Shown: positions 18,564 through 29,320 of the stretch, piece after piece | Layout of the letters: each line of letters starts with the position of its first letter | Numbering within the stretch: position 1 is the first letter of the stretch | Source of the DNA: Candidatus Tisiphia endosymbiont of Dascillus cervinus | GTDB lineage: Bacteria > Pseudomonadota > Alphaproteobacteria > Rickettsiales > Rickettsiaceae | Direction: 5' to 3' | Assembly: GCF_964026405.1 (NCBI RefSeq) | Contig: NZ_OZ032146.1 | Span: 434,001 to 498,000, forward strand | Length of the DNA: 64,000 bases | Position numbers and translations under genes: made by a program | Notes under the pieces: generated by a model | Told to the model about the DNA's origin: nothing | Seen by the model: only the letters and a program-made list of their open reading frames with translations | Database searches by the model: none

Positions 18564-18566
18564 TTT

Positions 18567-20300
18567 ATGAATATATTTAATAAATTACGTGAAGATATCA
18601 TTAGTGCAGCTAGACAAATATGCGATAATGAAGATGTGTTAAAATTGGCGGCTATAGAAATTCCTAAAGATAATCTCAATGGTGATCTTTCAAGTAATAT
18701 AGCTATGATTATCGCTGCAAAACAAAATATTAAACCTAAGGAACTAGCTATTAGATTTAAAGAACTATTAACGCCTCTTCCATATATCGCGTCTATAGAA
18801 GTTGCTGGTCCAGGATTTATTAACTTTACTATCAAAGCTGATATGTGGCATAACTCTATCAATGATATATTGCTGGATAAGGAGGATTTTTTTAAGATTA
18901 ATTTTGGTAATAATCAAAAGGTTAATATTGAATATGTATCTGCAAATCCAACTGGTCCTATGCATATTGGTCATGCTAGAGGTGCTGTTTATGGTGATGC
19001 TTTAGCCAAAGTTCTAGATAGTACTGGCTATATTGTTACCAAAGAATATTACCTTAATGATGCCGGCTCTCAAGTGGATGACTTAGCTAGTTCAGTTATT
19101 TTACGTTATAAACAAGCATTAACAAAAGAAGAGATCGTAATACCAGAAGGGCTTTATCCTGGAGAATATTTGGTAGATATTGGACAAAAGTTGGTGGAAA
19201 AATTTGGTGATAAATTATTAACAATGACCGATAACCAACGTCATGAACTCGTTAAGGATTTTGCAGTAGAAGAAATGTTAGCTATAATTAAGCAGGATTT
19301 AAAGGAGCTAGATATTGAACACGAGGTATTCTTCTCGGAAAAGTCACTGCATGATAGTGGTAAGATTGATGAAGTTGTACAAATGCTTACTAAAATGGGA
19401 CTAATATATGAGGGGCAGTTGTCCCCTCCTAAAGGTAAAATAGATGAATCTTGGGATTCAAGAACTCAGAAATTGTTTAAATCTACGGCTTTTGGTGATA
19501 ATCAAGATAGACCAATAGAAAAATCTGACGGTAGTTGGTCATATTTTGCCTCTGATTTAGCTTATGCTAAGGATAAAATAGATCGTGGTTTTGATCATCT
19601 AGTTTACATTCTAGGTGCAGATCATTGTGGTTACGTAAAAAGAATTGAGGCAATAGTTAAAGCCCTTGGTAGAGAAAAAGTTAAAGTTGATGTTAAGATT
19701 TGCCAGTTAGTAAATTTTGTTGAAAACGGTATCGCTATAAAGATGTCAAAACGTAGCGGTAATTTTACTAGTGTGCGAGATGTAACAAATGAGGTAGGTA
19801 AAGATATAATAAGATTTATAATGCTAACCCGTAAAAATGATATTGCTCTTGACTTCGACCTAGTAAAAGTAAAAGAACAATCAAAAGATAATCCTGTATT
19901 TTACGTACAATATGCTCATGTTAGGACAATATCTATACTGGAAAAAGCTAAAGAATCCATGCCAAAAGCATATGGTAAATTCTTAGAGAATGAGTATGAC
20001 TTGTCGTTACTTTCCAGCGAAGAGGAAATAGAAATAATTAAACTTCTTGCTTCATGGTCAAAAGTTTTAGAGATTTCGGCAAAATATTTTGAACCCCACA
20101 GAGTAGCTTTTTATCTGATTAATTTAGCTTCAAAATTCCATGCTTTATGGAATTTTGGCAAGGAAAATAATGATTATCGGTTTCTAATTGAAGATAATAT
20201 AGAGTTAACCACCGCTCGCCTTGCTTTAGCAAAATCTATTCAAAAGATTATAAAAGTTGGTTTTGATGTTATAGGGGTAACACCTATGAATAAAATGTAA
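18567..20300 (+). CDS. argS: arginyl-tRNA synthetase
   Basis: Class I aminoacyl-tRNA synthetase, 577 residues. The N-terminal Add-1 domain is followed by VEYVSANPTGPMHIGHARGA (HIGH at about 133) and the KMSKS-type loop KMSKRSGNF near 392. The C-terminal DALR anticodon-binding domain begins near 450 and contains YVQYAHVRTISI. It overlaps neither neighbour and follows dgt almost directly. Confidence 0.96.
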   Translation: MNIFNKLREDIISAARQICDNEDVLKLAAIEIPKDNLNGDLSSNIAMIIAAKQNIKPKELAIRFKELLTPLPYIASIEVAGPGFINFTIKADMWHNSINDILLDKEDFFKINFGNNQKVNIEYVSANPTGPMHIGHARGAVYGDALAKVLDSTGYIVTKEYYLNDAGSQVDDLASSVILRYKQALTKEEIVIPEGLYPGEYLVDIGQKLVEKFGDKLLTMTDNQRHELVKDFAVEEMLAIIKQDLKELDIEHEVFFSEKSLHDSGKIDEVVQMLTKMGLIYEGQLSPPKGKIDESWDSRTQKLFKSTAFGDNQDRPIEKSDGSWSYFASDLAYAKDKIDRGFDHLVYILGADHCGYVKRIEAIVKALGREKVKVDVKICQLVNFVENGIAIKMSKRSGNFTSVRDVTNEVGKDIIRFIMLTRKNDIALDFDLVKVKEQSKDNPVFYVQYAHVRTISILEKAKESMPKAYGKFLENEYDLSLLSSEEEIEIIKLLASWSKVLEISAKYFEPHRVAFYLINLASKFHALWNFGKENNDYRFLIEDNIELTTARLALAKSIQKIIKVGFDVIGVTPMNKM

Positions 20301-20324
20301 TAAAGTATTGTAATTTACAAGTTG

Positions 20325-21134
20325 ATGACTAACCGCACTTTACTCTTATTAATTATTCTCTCAATAATTAGTGGTATTACATATTTAGTTTATACTAATT
20401 ACAGCCGAAATAGTGGTCAAGTAGTAATAATTTACCCTGATCCATCACCTACAAAAATTAAACCACAAGATAGTGGTGGGATAGTAATACCAAATGCAAA
20501 TAATATAATTTATGAGAGTTTACAACAAAAAAAGACCAACAAACCTGTAATATTACAACCTGAACCGGAAAAGCCATTAAATATTGCTAAACAAAAACTA
20601 GCAGAAAGTGATGAAGAACTTGACTCGATAGACACGATTTTATTTAGTATAGTAGAAACTGATCAAGCTAAGTATGAAAAACACAAACTAAGTAAAGATG
20701 AAGAAGGAACAGAAACAATTTTACCTAATATAGTAAGAAATGACTTGGTGCAAAAAGAGAATTTAATAGAGCAAAAATTTGTTCCAATAGTTCAACCATC
20801 TAATAATAAAGCTGGTTTAAATGTCATAAAAGTTACTGAATCACATCGCAAAATTGATGAAACACAGTTAAATAAGTCGAATCAAGGTGGTTATAAAATT
20901 CAACTAGCCTCGGTAAAATCTGAATCAGAAGCTAACCAAGAAGGAGAAAGAATCAAAAAAAAATATGCAAAAATTCTTAATAATACGGTAGTAAATATTA
21001 AGAAGATACAATCTAGTACAGGAAGTTTTTTCTATTTAGTATTAGTAGGTAACTACCAAAGTATAAGCCAAGCTAAAGCGATCTGTAAGAAACTATCTGA
21101 CAATCAGCAAGGTTGTATAATTACTAACCGTTGA
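20325..21134 (+). CDS. SPOR-domain membrane protein
   Basis: 269-residue protein with one N-terminal membrane helix (LLLLIILSIISGITYLVY, about 5-22), a long polar low-complexity linker, and a C-terminal SPOR domain (about 188-267: GGYKIQLASVKSESEANQEG ... FFYLVLVGNYQSISQAKAIC). SPOR domains bind denuded peptidoglycan at the division septum, so a division-associated role is likely. The family is not well defined beyond that. It lies directly after argS. ATG 20325 is used rather than the preceding TTG. Confidence 0.85.
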   Translation: MTNRTLLLLIILSIISGITYLVYTNYSRNSGQVVIIYPDPSPTKIKPQDSGGIVIPNANNIIYESLQQKKTNKPVILQPEPEKPLNIAKQKLAESDEELDSIDTILFSIVETDQAKYEKHKLSKDEEGTETILPNIVRNDLVQKENLIEQKFVPIVQPSNNKAGLNVIKVTESHRKIDETQLNKSNQGGYKIQLASVKSESEANQEGERIKKKYAKILNNTVVNIKKIQSSTGSFFYLVLVGNYQSISQAKAICKKLSDNQQGCIITNR

Positions 21135-21225
21135 TGTATTAAAGAAAATTGTAGAAATATAAGTAGTTCAGTGCTATAACTGTAAGATAAGTTAGTGTTC
21201 TATTTATTAATTTTTAGGGTAATGA

Positions 21226-21654
21226 ATGTTTAGTAAATATATAGTTAATATTTTTCTTTTTATTATAATGCTAATTTTATCTAGCTGCTCTGTCTACAAA
21301 GCTGCTTCTAATGAAGGTATTTCAGTATCAGATATAACTAAATGCCAAACGAAAGGTTGTTTTCTATCTCATGGTATGGAAATTGTTGATCGTCATCAAG
21401 AAGAAAATGGAAAATATATGGAAACATATAGGGCTATGGCAAGAAAATCTGGTTTGAATTATTTAAGAGCTGCTGGGCATGGAGTACTTGATGTTATGAC
21501 TCTTGGAGTATGGGAAGTGGCAGGTACTCCAGTTGAAGGGGCTATATCTAATAACCGAGGTTATATTACAGCTAGGGTTACTTATCCGTATAAAGAAGCA
21601 GATAAGTTTGAAAAGATCGAAATTTATGACGCTAATGGTAAGAAGGTTAAGTAA
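21226..21654 (+). CDS. predicted lipoprotein of unknown function
   Basis: 142 residues with a lipoprotein signal (FLFIIMLILSSC, lipobox LSSC, Cys about 21). The mature part contains CQTKGCFLSHGMEIVDR, GLNYLRAAGHGVLDVMTLG and VWEVAGTPVEG. The middle hydrophobic glycine-rich stretch could contact the membrane. I do not recognise a named family, though similar small lipoproteins are known in Rickettsiales. GGG lies nine bases upstream of the ATG. Confidence 0.75.
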   Translation: MFSKYIVNIFLFIIMLILSSCSVYKAASNEGISVSDITKCQTKGCFLSHGMEIVDRHQEENGKYMETYRAMARKSGLNYLRAAGHGVLDVMTLGVWEVAGTPVEGAISNNRGYITARVTYPYKEADKFEKIEIYDANGKKVK

Positions 21655-21709
21655 AGTTGGAGTCTAAGTAATCAAGCTGATCAATATCATACCAAAAAAT
21701 ATTATATTT

Positions 21710-22153
21710 ATGAACATTAAAATTAAGAAATTAGAACATTCTGTAGATCTTTTGCCCAGTTATGCTACTGAGCATAGTGCTGGTATGGATCTAGTAGCAG
21801 CAAATATTGAACCAATCACTATAAAACCACAAGAAGTAAAGTTAGTACCCACGGGAATTTGTATAGCATTACCTAGTCATTTAGAAGCTCAAATCAGACC
21901 AAGATCAGGTTTGGCACTAAAACATGGTGTTACCGTGCTGAATTCACCTGGTACAATTGATGCTGATTATCGTGGTGAGATAAAGGTAATTTTAATTAAT
22001 CATCATCCTAAAGAAGATTTTGTAATTGAGCGTGGCATGAAAATTGCTCAAATGGTTATTGCTAGATATGAGCAGATATTATGGGATGAGGTTAATTCGT
22101 TAGATGAAACCTCTAGAGGTTCTGGTGGATTTGGTTCGACTGGGAAATTCTAA
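21710..22153 (+). CDS. dut: deoxyuridine 5'-triphosphate nucleotidohydrolase
   Basis: dUTPase: hydrolyses dUTP to dUMP, keeps uracil out of DNA and feeds dTMP synthesis. 147 residues with all five motifs of the trimeric family: [40 protein letters not shown], and the C-terminal [10 protein letters not shown]. The stop codon overlaps the edge of a palindromic repeat that can act as its terminator. Confidence 0.96.
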   Translation: MNIKIKKLEHSVDLLPSYATEHSAGMDLVAANIEPITIKPQEVKLVPTGICIALPSHLEAQIRPRSGLALKHGVTVLNSPGTIDADYRGEIKVILINHHPKEDFVIERGMKIAQMVIARYEQILWDEVNSLDETSRGSGGFGSTGKF

Positions 22154-22154
22154 A

Positions 22155-22207
22155 TTAACCTGAATTCGATATAAGAATTATTAATTCTTATATCGAATTC
22201 AGGTTAA
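22155..22207. repeat. solo hairpin of the composite MITE, acting as dut/regulator terminator
   Basis: Perfect 25-bp stem with ATT loop (TTAACCTGAATTCGATATAA...). It equals the outermost hairpin of the composite MITE joined to both terminal sequences (ACCTGAATTCGATATAAG and its complement). The flanks TAAATTA and TAAATAG are close to a duplicated target. It lies between the convergent dut and response-regulator genes, so it may serve as a bidirectional transcription barrier. Confidence 0.8.
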
Positions 22208-22230
22208 ATAGATAATTTTTTACTTTAATT

Positions 22231-22935
22231 CTAAGAATTTGGCAAATCAAGGCAATATCCTATAGCACGGATCGTTTTTATAAATACCTCAGATTCTTTA
22301 TTTTTTAGAGATGTTCTTATTCTATTTATATGTACATCAATAGTACGTAGATCAATAGCTGTATCTCTGCCCCACACTTTGTCTACAATATCTTGACGGG
22401 AAAATATTACTTTAGGTGCTTTGATAAAAAGTTGTAAAATCTTAAATTCTGTTGGTCCTAAACGAATTATCCTGCCGTTATTAGTTACTTTATAGGTAGT
22501 AAGATCCATACTTACTTCCTTATATTTTATAACTTTATCTTGTAGAATTAAATTAAATCGTCGGAGTAATGATCTTATTGAAATCATTAGCTGATCTGAA
22601 GTGAATGGTTTAGTAAGAGAAACAACAAAGTTATTATCTTCCAAAGTATAATTAGACGGTGATTCTCCGGAATGTAGCAAAAAAATTATTGGTACTTTCT
22701 CTAAACCATTAATTTCTCTTAGTTTAGTTGCTATTTCTGTAGCAACTTTATCTTGTACCATCGAATCAACAATAATTATGTCAGGGTGATTTGCAATAGA
22801 GGAAGCTATAGCTTTTTCTATTGTGTTAGCCTTAACAAGATTAAACCATGCTCTCTCTATGACATTAGATAAAGAAACGTTAATGCTTTTAGTTGATTCT
22901 ATAATAAGAACTCTAGGCGGTAATTTATCAAACAT
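22231..22935 (-). CDS. OmpR/PhoB-family response regulator
   Basis: 234 residues: receiver domain (about 8-125) and winged-helix DNA-binding domain (about 135-230). The latter has LGPTEFKILQLF, VFSRQDIVDKVWG and RTIDVHINRIRTSL, typical of the family. The receiver keeps a candidate phospho-Asp in DIIIVDSMV and the Lys in SLTKPF. In the acidic pocket, however, VLIIES has Ser where the second acidic residue normally stands. The phospho-switch may be weakened or Mg-independent. No histidine kinase gene is adjacent. Confidence 0.9.
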   Translation of the reverse strand: MFDKLPPRVLIIESTKSINVSLSNVIERAWFNLVKANTIEKAIASSIANHPDIIIVDSMVQDKVATEIATKLREINGLEKVPIIFLLHSGESPSNYTLEDNNFVVSLTKPFTSDQLMISIRSLLRRFNLILQDKVIKYKEVSMDLTTYKVTNNGRIIRLGPTEFKILQLFIKAPKVIFSRQDIVDKVWGRDTAIDLRTIDVHINRIRTSLKNKESEVFIKTIRAIGYCLDLPNS

Positions 22936-22988
22936 TTTAAATACTAATTAAATGAAGACTTTAGGCATGACTAAATTCTTCTCTGTAT

Positions 22989-23115
22989 ACCCAAATGATT
23001 GAGGGATTGGAGCATAAAACAAGGTATAAGCATGCTAGACATACATGTAAGTAATGTGAAGTACGCAAATCCTCAAAGTTTTTGCTGAGTCAATTTTTTA
23101 AAGTAAAAAGAGTAT
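22989..23115 (+). repeat. Rickettsia-type palindromic element, family II (divergent copy)
   Basis: About 127 bp starting TATACCCAAATGATTGAGGG and ending GTAAAAAGAGTATA, aligned with the element at 44264 (TATACTCAAATGATTTGAAG ... GAAGAGTATA). It has terminal inverted repeats and a central GTACGC-type core. The rest of the 470-base gap before rpsF (23116-23408) is very AT-rich and shows no gene. It should hold the rpsF promoter. Confidence 0.55.
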
Positions 23116-23408
23116 AATTCAGTTATGCAAGAGTCTAATGTTACATATATTGTGAATTTATTGTAATGATATTAATTTGACTTTTTAAAGTGCAATATTA
23201 TCGAATTAATTAATAAATTTCTACTAAATTTATTAATATAAGTCTACTAATTTAATTATTTATTTACAATCCGTGTAAAACGGTTATATTTTTGCAATCA
23301 AAAGGTATTAGTGATTTATTAATTATGCTCTATAATAAAGATAACACTTGAATTAAATGTTTTTTATTGTTATAAATGGCTTTATTTTGTAGCTGGAGAT
23401 TCTTATAT

Positions 23409-23777
23409 ATGGCTTTTTACGAATCAGTTTTTATCATACGCCAAGATATTTCGTCTGCTGATGTAGATAAAATTACCGATGACTTTACTAAAATTGTTAA
23501 AGATAGTAACGGTGAAGTTATTAAAACTGAATATTGGGGTTTAAGAAGTTTAGCCTATAAGATTGGTAATAATAAAAAAGGACATTATGTTTTTATGGGG
23601 CTTAAAACTGATTTTTCGGTAATAAATGAACTGGAAAGGAAAATGAAGCTAAGTGAAAATATTATTAGGTTTGTTAATATCAATGTTGATTCAATAAGTG
23701 CTGAACCTTCGCCGATTCTAAGAAGTAAAGGTTCAGATCATGAAGAAATAGTTGATGTAACAATTAATAAAGACTAA
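23409..23777 (+). CDS. rpsF: 30S ribosomal protein S6
   Basis: Binds S18 on the platform of the small subunit. Starts at ATG 23409 ([15 protein letters not shown]), the normal S6 N-terminus. The open frame upstream is not conserved. 122 residues containing [11 protein letters not shown] and [10 protein letters not shown]. First gene of the rpsF-rpsR-rplI unit. Confidence 0.95.
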   Translation: MAFYESVFIIRQDISSADVDKITDDFTKIVKDSNGEVIKTEYWGLRSLAYKIGNNKKGHYVFMGLKTDFSVINELERKMKLSENIIRFVNINVDSISAEPSPILRSKGSDHEEIVDVTINKD

Positions 23778-23804
23778 ATAGTAATAAAATTGGAAAAGAT
23801 TAAA

Positions 23805-24089
23805 ATGTTTGAGAATGATGCTGTTGACTCTCAGTCAATGACTAGAATGGTTGATAGAAGTAATAAAAGAGTGTTTTTTAGAAAACGTAAGGGATGTCCT
23901 CTTTCTATTCCAAATGCTCCAGTAATTGATTACAAGAACCCTGATTTGTTAATAAAATTTGTATCAGAAGGTGGTAGAATGTTGCCTAGTAGGATTACCA
24001 ATGTATGTGCCAAAAAGCAAAGAAAACTGAAGAATGCTATAAAAATTGCTAGAATCCTAGCGTTGTTGCCTTTTGTATTTCAAATTTAA
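23805..24089 (+). CDS. rpsR: 30S ribosomal protein S18
   Basis: 94-residue partner of S6. The core [40 protein letters not shown] and [11 protein letters not shown] is highly conserved. ATG 23805 has GGAA nine bases upstream. A TTG 15 bases earlier is open but unlikely, because the TTGGAA there forms the ribosome-binding site. Confidence 0.95.
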   Translation: MFENDAVDSQSMTRMVDRSNKRVFFRKRKGCPLSIPNAPVIDYKNPDLLIKFVSEGGRMLPSRITNVCAKKQRKLKNAIKIARILALLPFVFQI

Positions 24090-24102
24090 GCAGAGGAATA
24101 AG

Positions 24103-24657
24103 ATGGAAGTTATTTTGATTAAACCTGTAAGAAAACTTGGAAAGATTGCAGAGATTCTTAAGGTAAAAAAGGGGTTTGCTCGTAATTATCTTATCCCCAG
24201 AAAATTAGCAATTAGGGCAACAGAACCTAATAAACAGTTCATAGAAGCCCAAAAACATGATCTTGAAATGAAGGAGCTAAAAATAAGATCTGAGGCAGAA
24301 GCTATTAATAATGTTATAAGTGGTAAGGAATTAATATTTATTAAGCAGTCTGCTGATGATGGTCGGTTGTTTGGTTCAGTGAATAATAAAGAAATTGCTG
24401 AAAGTTTGTCTAAGGCTTCTTTGCACTTAATATCACATTTAAGTATAATTCTTGAGAAACCGATAAAGTCAACAGGTGTATTCGTGGTAGAGGTTAGGTT
24501 GCACGCTGAGCTTAGTACAAATATAACGGTAATTGTTGCAAGGTCAGAATCTGAAGCACAAGATTACTCAAGGAACAATAAGCAAGATACTATTGACCTC
24601 CTTGAAAGTTCTGATCAACAAGAAACCTCTACTCCTAACGATGTGGAGCAGATATAA
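24103..24657 (+). CDS. rplI: 50S ribosomal protein L9
   Basis: 184-residue L9. The N-terminal globular domain [18 protein letters not shown] with [15 protein letters not shown] is joined by a long helix (about 40-75) to the C-terminal domain. The last 35 residues are polar ([14 protein letters not shown]...) and exceed the usual length. ATG 24103 has AGAGGA eight bases upstream. The IS graveyard begins straight after its stop. Confidence 0.95.
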   Translation: MEVILIKPVRKLGKIAEILKVKKGFARNYLIPRKLAIRATEPNKQFIEAQKHDLEMKELKIRSEAEAINNVISGKELIFIKQSADDGRLFGSVNNKEIAESLSKASLHLISHLSIILEKPIKSTGVFVVEVRLHAELSTNITVIVARSESEAQDYSRNNKQDTIDLLESSDQQETSTPNDVEQI

Positions 24658-24660
24658 GGT

Positions 24661-24906
24661 TTTGTCGCATTTGTAAATCGTGTTCTAACGAAAATTGTAA
24701 AACCTTAGATTTTGGACATTATGATGCCATGAGCATAACAAAATTCTCAAAAGTAGAAAAATTATTATTAGCTCCAGTAATTTGTTTTTTTTGAATCATA
24801 TGAATATTTTCTATAGCAGTAATAGCAGCAGAGCGAAAACTCTTAGAACCAAGCATTGGCTTAGTTCGTTTCTTGATAAAGCGGTGGTCTTGTTCAACTA
24901 TATTAG
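24661..24906 (-). pseudogene. IS6-family transposase remnant
   Basis: Read on the minus strand, fragments give DHRFIKKRTKPMLGSKSF, RSAAITAIENIHMIQKKQIT and GANNNFSTFENFVMLMAS, which is the C-terminus of an IS6/IS240-type DDE transposase. The element end GGTTTTGTCGCATTTG at 24658 resembles the IS6 terminal repeat. The N-terminal two thirds are missing. A palindromic element follows at 24907. Confidence 0.75.
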
Positions 24907-25042
24907 ATATCTTTGGTAAACTCTACTTCTGCTGGTAACTTATTCATGCTACCGGTACTCTCTGCTCCTCACGTACATCATCGTTCTCTGCAGGTTGAGG
25001 TTTCGTAGCTTCTGTAAATTCCTCAGCATAAGCGAGTTTGCC
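24907..25042 (+). repeat. palindromic element, family III (CCTCACGTAC core, subtype a)
   Basis: Ends GATATCTTTGGTAAACTC and GCGAGTTTGCCAATGC are inverted repeats. The inside contains ACTTCTGCTGGTAACTTATT and CTCTGCTCCTCACGTACATC, shared with the element at 42602-42753 (opposite orientation). It separates the IS6 and IS1634 remnants. Confidence 0.65.
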
Positions 25043-25645
25043 AATGCTCTAGAATGGTTAGAGGAGAATCAAGAAAAGATAGAACTGAAATTATTTAAAA
25101 CTTATCAGAAGCACAATAACGTACCTTCAGTTATGCTTTTATACGATGTCACTTCCAGCTATTTCGAAGGAACAGAGAATGAACTTGCGGAATATGGGTA
25201 CAATTGGGATAAAAAGAAGGGTAAAAAGCAAATAGTGATAGGTCTATTAACTGATGATCATGGCGAACCTTTGGCTGTTAGAGTTTTTAAGGGTAATAGT
25301 GCTGATCCTTCTACCATTTATGAGCAGATAGAGCTAGTAAAATCTAATTTTGGTATTAAGAATATCGTCTTTGTTGGTGATAAAGGAATGATTAAGGAGG
25401 CAGGCAAAGAAGCCCTGACCAAAGAAGGATGGGACTATATTACAACCTTAAGTAAAGTTGAGATTGAAAGCTTAGAGAAAAGCGGAGTTTTGCAATATAG
25501 TTTTTTTGAAGAACAGATATGCGAAATAACTAGTAATGGTAAAAGATATATTTTAAGAAAAAATGGTTCTATAGCCCGAAAAGTTGAGTTTGATAGGAAT
25601 AACCGAGTTGAAAAACTAGTTAGCAAGGTGGAAGAACGTAATATA

Positions 25646-26652
25646 ACCTGAGTTCGATATAAGTGTAGAAGGATTATATAAAGATATAAGGGTTGCGGTG
25701 TAGTGGGAAGTGAATTAAAGTTACTAATTTTAACTGACAATTAAAGAGGTAACTATGTTGGCTTCCCTAGAGGAAATATTCTGTTCAATTGATGATTTTT
25801 GTAAGTATTTTGATAAAAATAATCAAAATTATTTTTTAGCAAATTCAGGCAAGAAAAGAAATAAGCCCTGTAGCATGAGTTTATCCGAGATAATGACTAT
25901 TATAATATTGTTTCATATTAGTCATTATCGAACCTTTAAATACTATTATATTGACTGCGTACAAAGAGTTCTAAAAGCTTATTTTCCAAAGGTAGTGAGT
26001 TATAATAGATTTGTTGAATTAATGGAAAGTAGCTTGATGCCCCTTACTATTTTTTTACATGGCATTACCGATAAAGAAACAGGAATATATTTTGCAGATT
26101 CAACAACACTAGATGTTTGTCATATAATCATATAAAAGGAGAAAAAAGGCACAAGGTCTTTAAGGGCATAGCAACAAAAGGCAAAAACTCAATGGGATGG
26201 TTTTTTTGCTTAAAACTTTACTTGATAATTAATAATGAAGGTGAGTTAATGGCTTGTAAAATGACATCTGCAAATGTTGATAATCGTTTTCCTGTAGCAA
26301 AGTTAATGAAAAAATTGCAAGGTTGGCTATTTGTTGATAAGGGGTATTTAGGACGACCTATTATTAAGCAGCTTAAAAAGCAAGTCGTAGATATATTTAC
26401 CAAAGTAAGAAAGAACATAAAAGCACGTATAATGACAGAGATTCAAGAGTTCTTTTTAGGTAAAAGGGGTATCGTAGAGACTGTAATAGATCAGTTAAAA
26501 AATTGCTGCCAAATTGAGCATTCAAGGCATCGAAGTCCAACTAATGCATTTGTCAATATAATCTCAGGGCTTATTGATTCAAGCCACGCAAACCAGCAAT
26601 AAAGCCTAATAAATTAAAAGCACAAAAATTGCTCCTTACGTTAAACTGAGAT
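25646..26652 (+). mobile_element. IS982-family element (type 2), decayed
   Basis: About 1 kb inserted into the IS1634 gene. The left end ACCTGAGTTCGATATAAG matches the terminal repeat of the composite MITE at 17 of 18 positions. The right end (complement ATCTCAGTTT) is only partly matching. Flanks TAATATA and TACTATA may be an eroded target duplication. The ends are approximate. Confidence 0.65.
25755..26602 (+). pseudogene. IS982-family transposase, frameshifted
   Basis: First part (from ATG 25755) LEEIFCSIDDFCKYF, MSLSEIMTIIILFHISHYR, FPKVVSYNRFVELM and IYFADSTTLDVCH. A frameshift near 26115-26135 moves the rest to another frame: KRHKVFKGIATKGKNSMGWF, LKLYLIINNEGELM, LFVDKGYLGR and IVETVIDQLKNCCQIEHSRH. 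The DDE residues survive, but the frame is broken, so it is inactive. Confidence 0.88.
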
Positions 26653-27163
26653 TACTATATATGTATCAACGCATAAGAAAGCAAAGCCAAGAACTGGTTT
26701 AAATAATATTCAAAAAATTGCTGAAGAATGGCGGATAGATAAATTTATTAACCTAAAATTAGACGACAACCAAATAGTGGTTGAAATTGATCAAGATAAG
26801 AAAAAAGAATTATTTGCTCTTGATGGTTGTTATGCGATTGAAACACAGATTGAAATTAAACTGATGAGTAAAGAATTGGTTGATAAAGCTTACCATAATT
26901 TACATGAAGTAGAATCGAATTTTAGCAGTATGAAGACGGGATTACTCGAAGTAAGGCCGATTTTTTTAAGGAAAAGCAATAGAACAAAGGGACATGTATT
27001 TGTCTGTATGTTGGCATTAAAAATATGGCACTATATGAAAAATAAGTTGAAACAGGGTCGTGGAGTAACTAAGGATGGTAAATATAATGTGACCATTGAG
27101 GAAGCATTAAGAGAGTTGGAAAAATATGTTTTTTATATTACACTATCAAAGGTTGTAAAGTAG

Positions 27164-27499
27164 CAAGATTATCAAAATTAACGTCTCTTCAACAACATTT
27201 ATTCAATTTATTTGATCTAACAATGCCCCAAATGACAAAATCTGCAAAATGATAAAATGTAGTCAGTAAAGAAAATTTAATTTTCTATCCCATACACCGC
27301 ATACTAACCTCGTTTTATGGCACAATTTTGATCCTATCCATCTCGAAGATAAGTCGCGTAGGAATAATGGTTTGACTACGTTTCGTTCGCTCGTCACCCG
27401 TACGCCTAACTAACCAACTCTTAAAATTCATCAAGTATATATATTGGGAAATATTTATTTTGCTAGGCTTGGTGAATATAAAAAAATACTTAAAGAAAG
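27164..27499. other. spacer between IS1634 remnant and 16S rRNA
   Basis: About 335 bases without a credible gene. The segment 27345-27415 (GATAAGTCGCGTAGG ... CGCTCGTCACCCGTACGC) is GC-richer and contains a GTAC-type motif like those in the palindromic elements. I see nothing else. Confidence 0.35.
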
Positions 27500-29218
<1,719 letters not shown>

Positions 29219-29252
29219 ACGAACAATTAATGTTCGTCTTTTCGTAGGAGTA

Positions 29253-29281
29253 ATTATATACAAAATCTACCATCCTGTCAA
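29253..29281 (-). promoter_or_regulatory. sigma-70 promoter of the 16S rRNA gene
   Basis: On the minus strand TTGACA (29281-29276) and TATAAT (29258-29253) are both exact consensus hexamers with a 17-base spacer, about 140 bases upstream of the mature 16S 5' end. No better promoter was noticed in the window. Confidence 0.88.
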
Positions 29282-29320
29282 CTGGTATTTTGAACTTTTT
29301 TTATAATTTCCTTATTCATT

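Larger units (their letters stand above)
25040..27163 (+). pseudogene. IS1634-family (IS4 superfamily) transposase, split by IS982
   Basis: Two fragments of one transposase. The first (to about 25645) reads FANALEWLEENQEKIELKLF, VMLLYDVTSSYFEG (first Asp), GLLTDDHGEPLAVRVFKGN and IVFVGDKGMI (second Asp). The second (from about 26662) reads YVSTHKKAKPRTGLNNIQKI, LDGCYAIET, VESNFSSMKTGLLEVRPIF (Glu region) and LKIWHYMKNKL. The gap is filled exactly by an IS982-family insertion. The N-terminal region before FANALEW is missing as well, replaced by a palindromic element. Confidence 0.85.

Noticed and set aside
23376-23408. Extended N-terminus of rpsF
   Set aside because: The extra 11 residues ([11 protein letters not shown]) are absent from S6 proteins, and the normal start MAFYESV follows.
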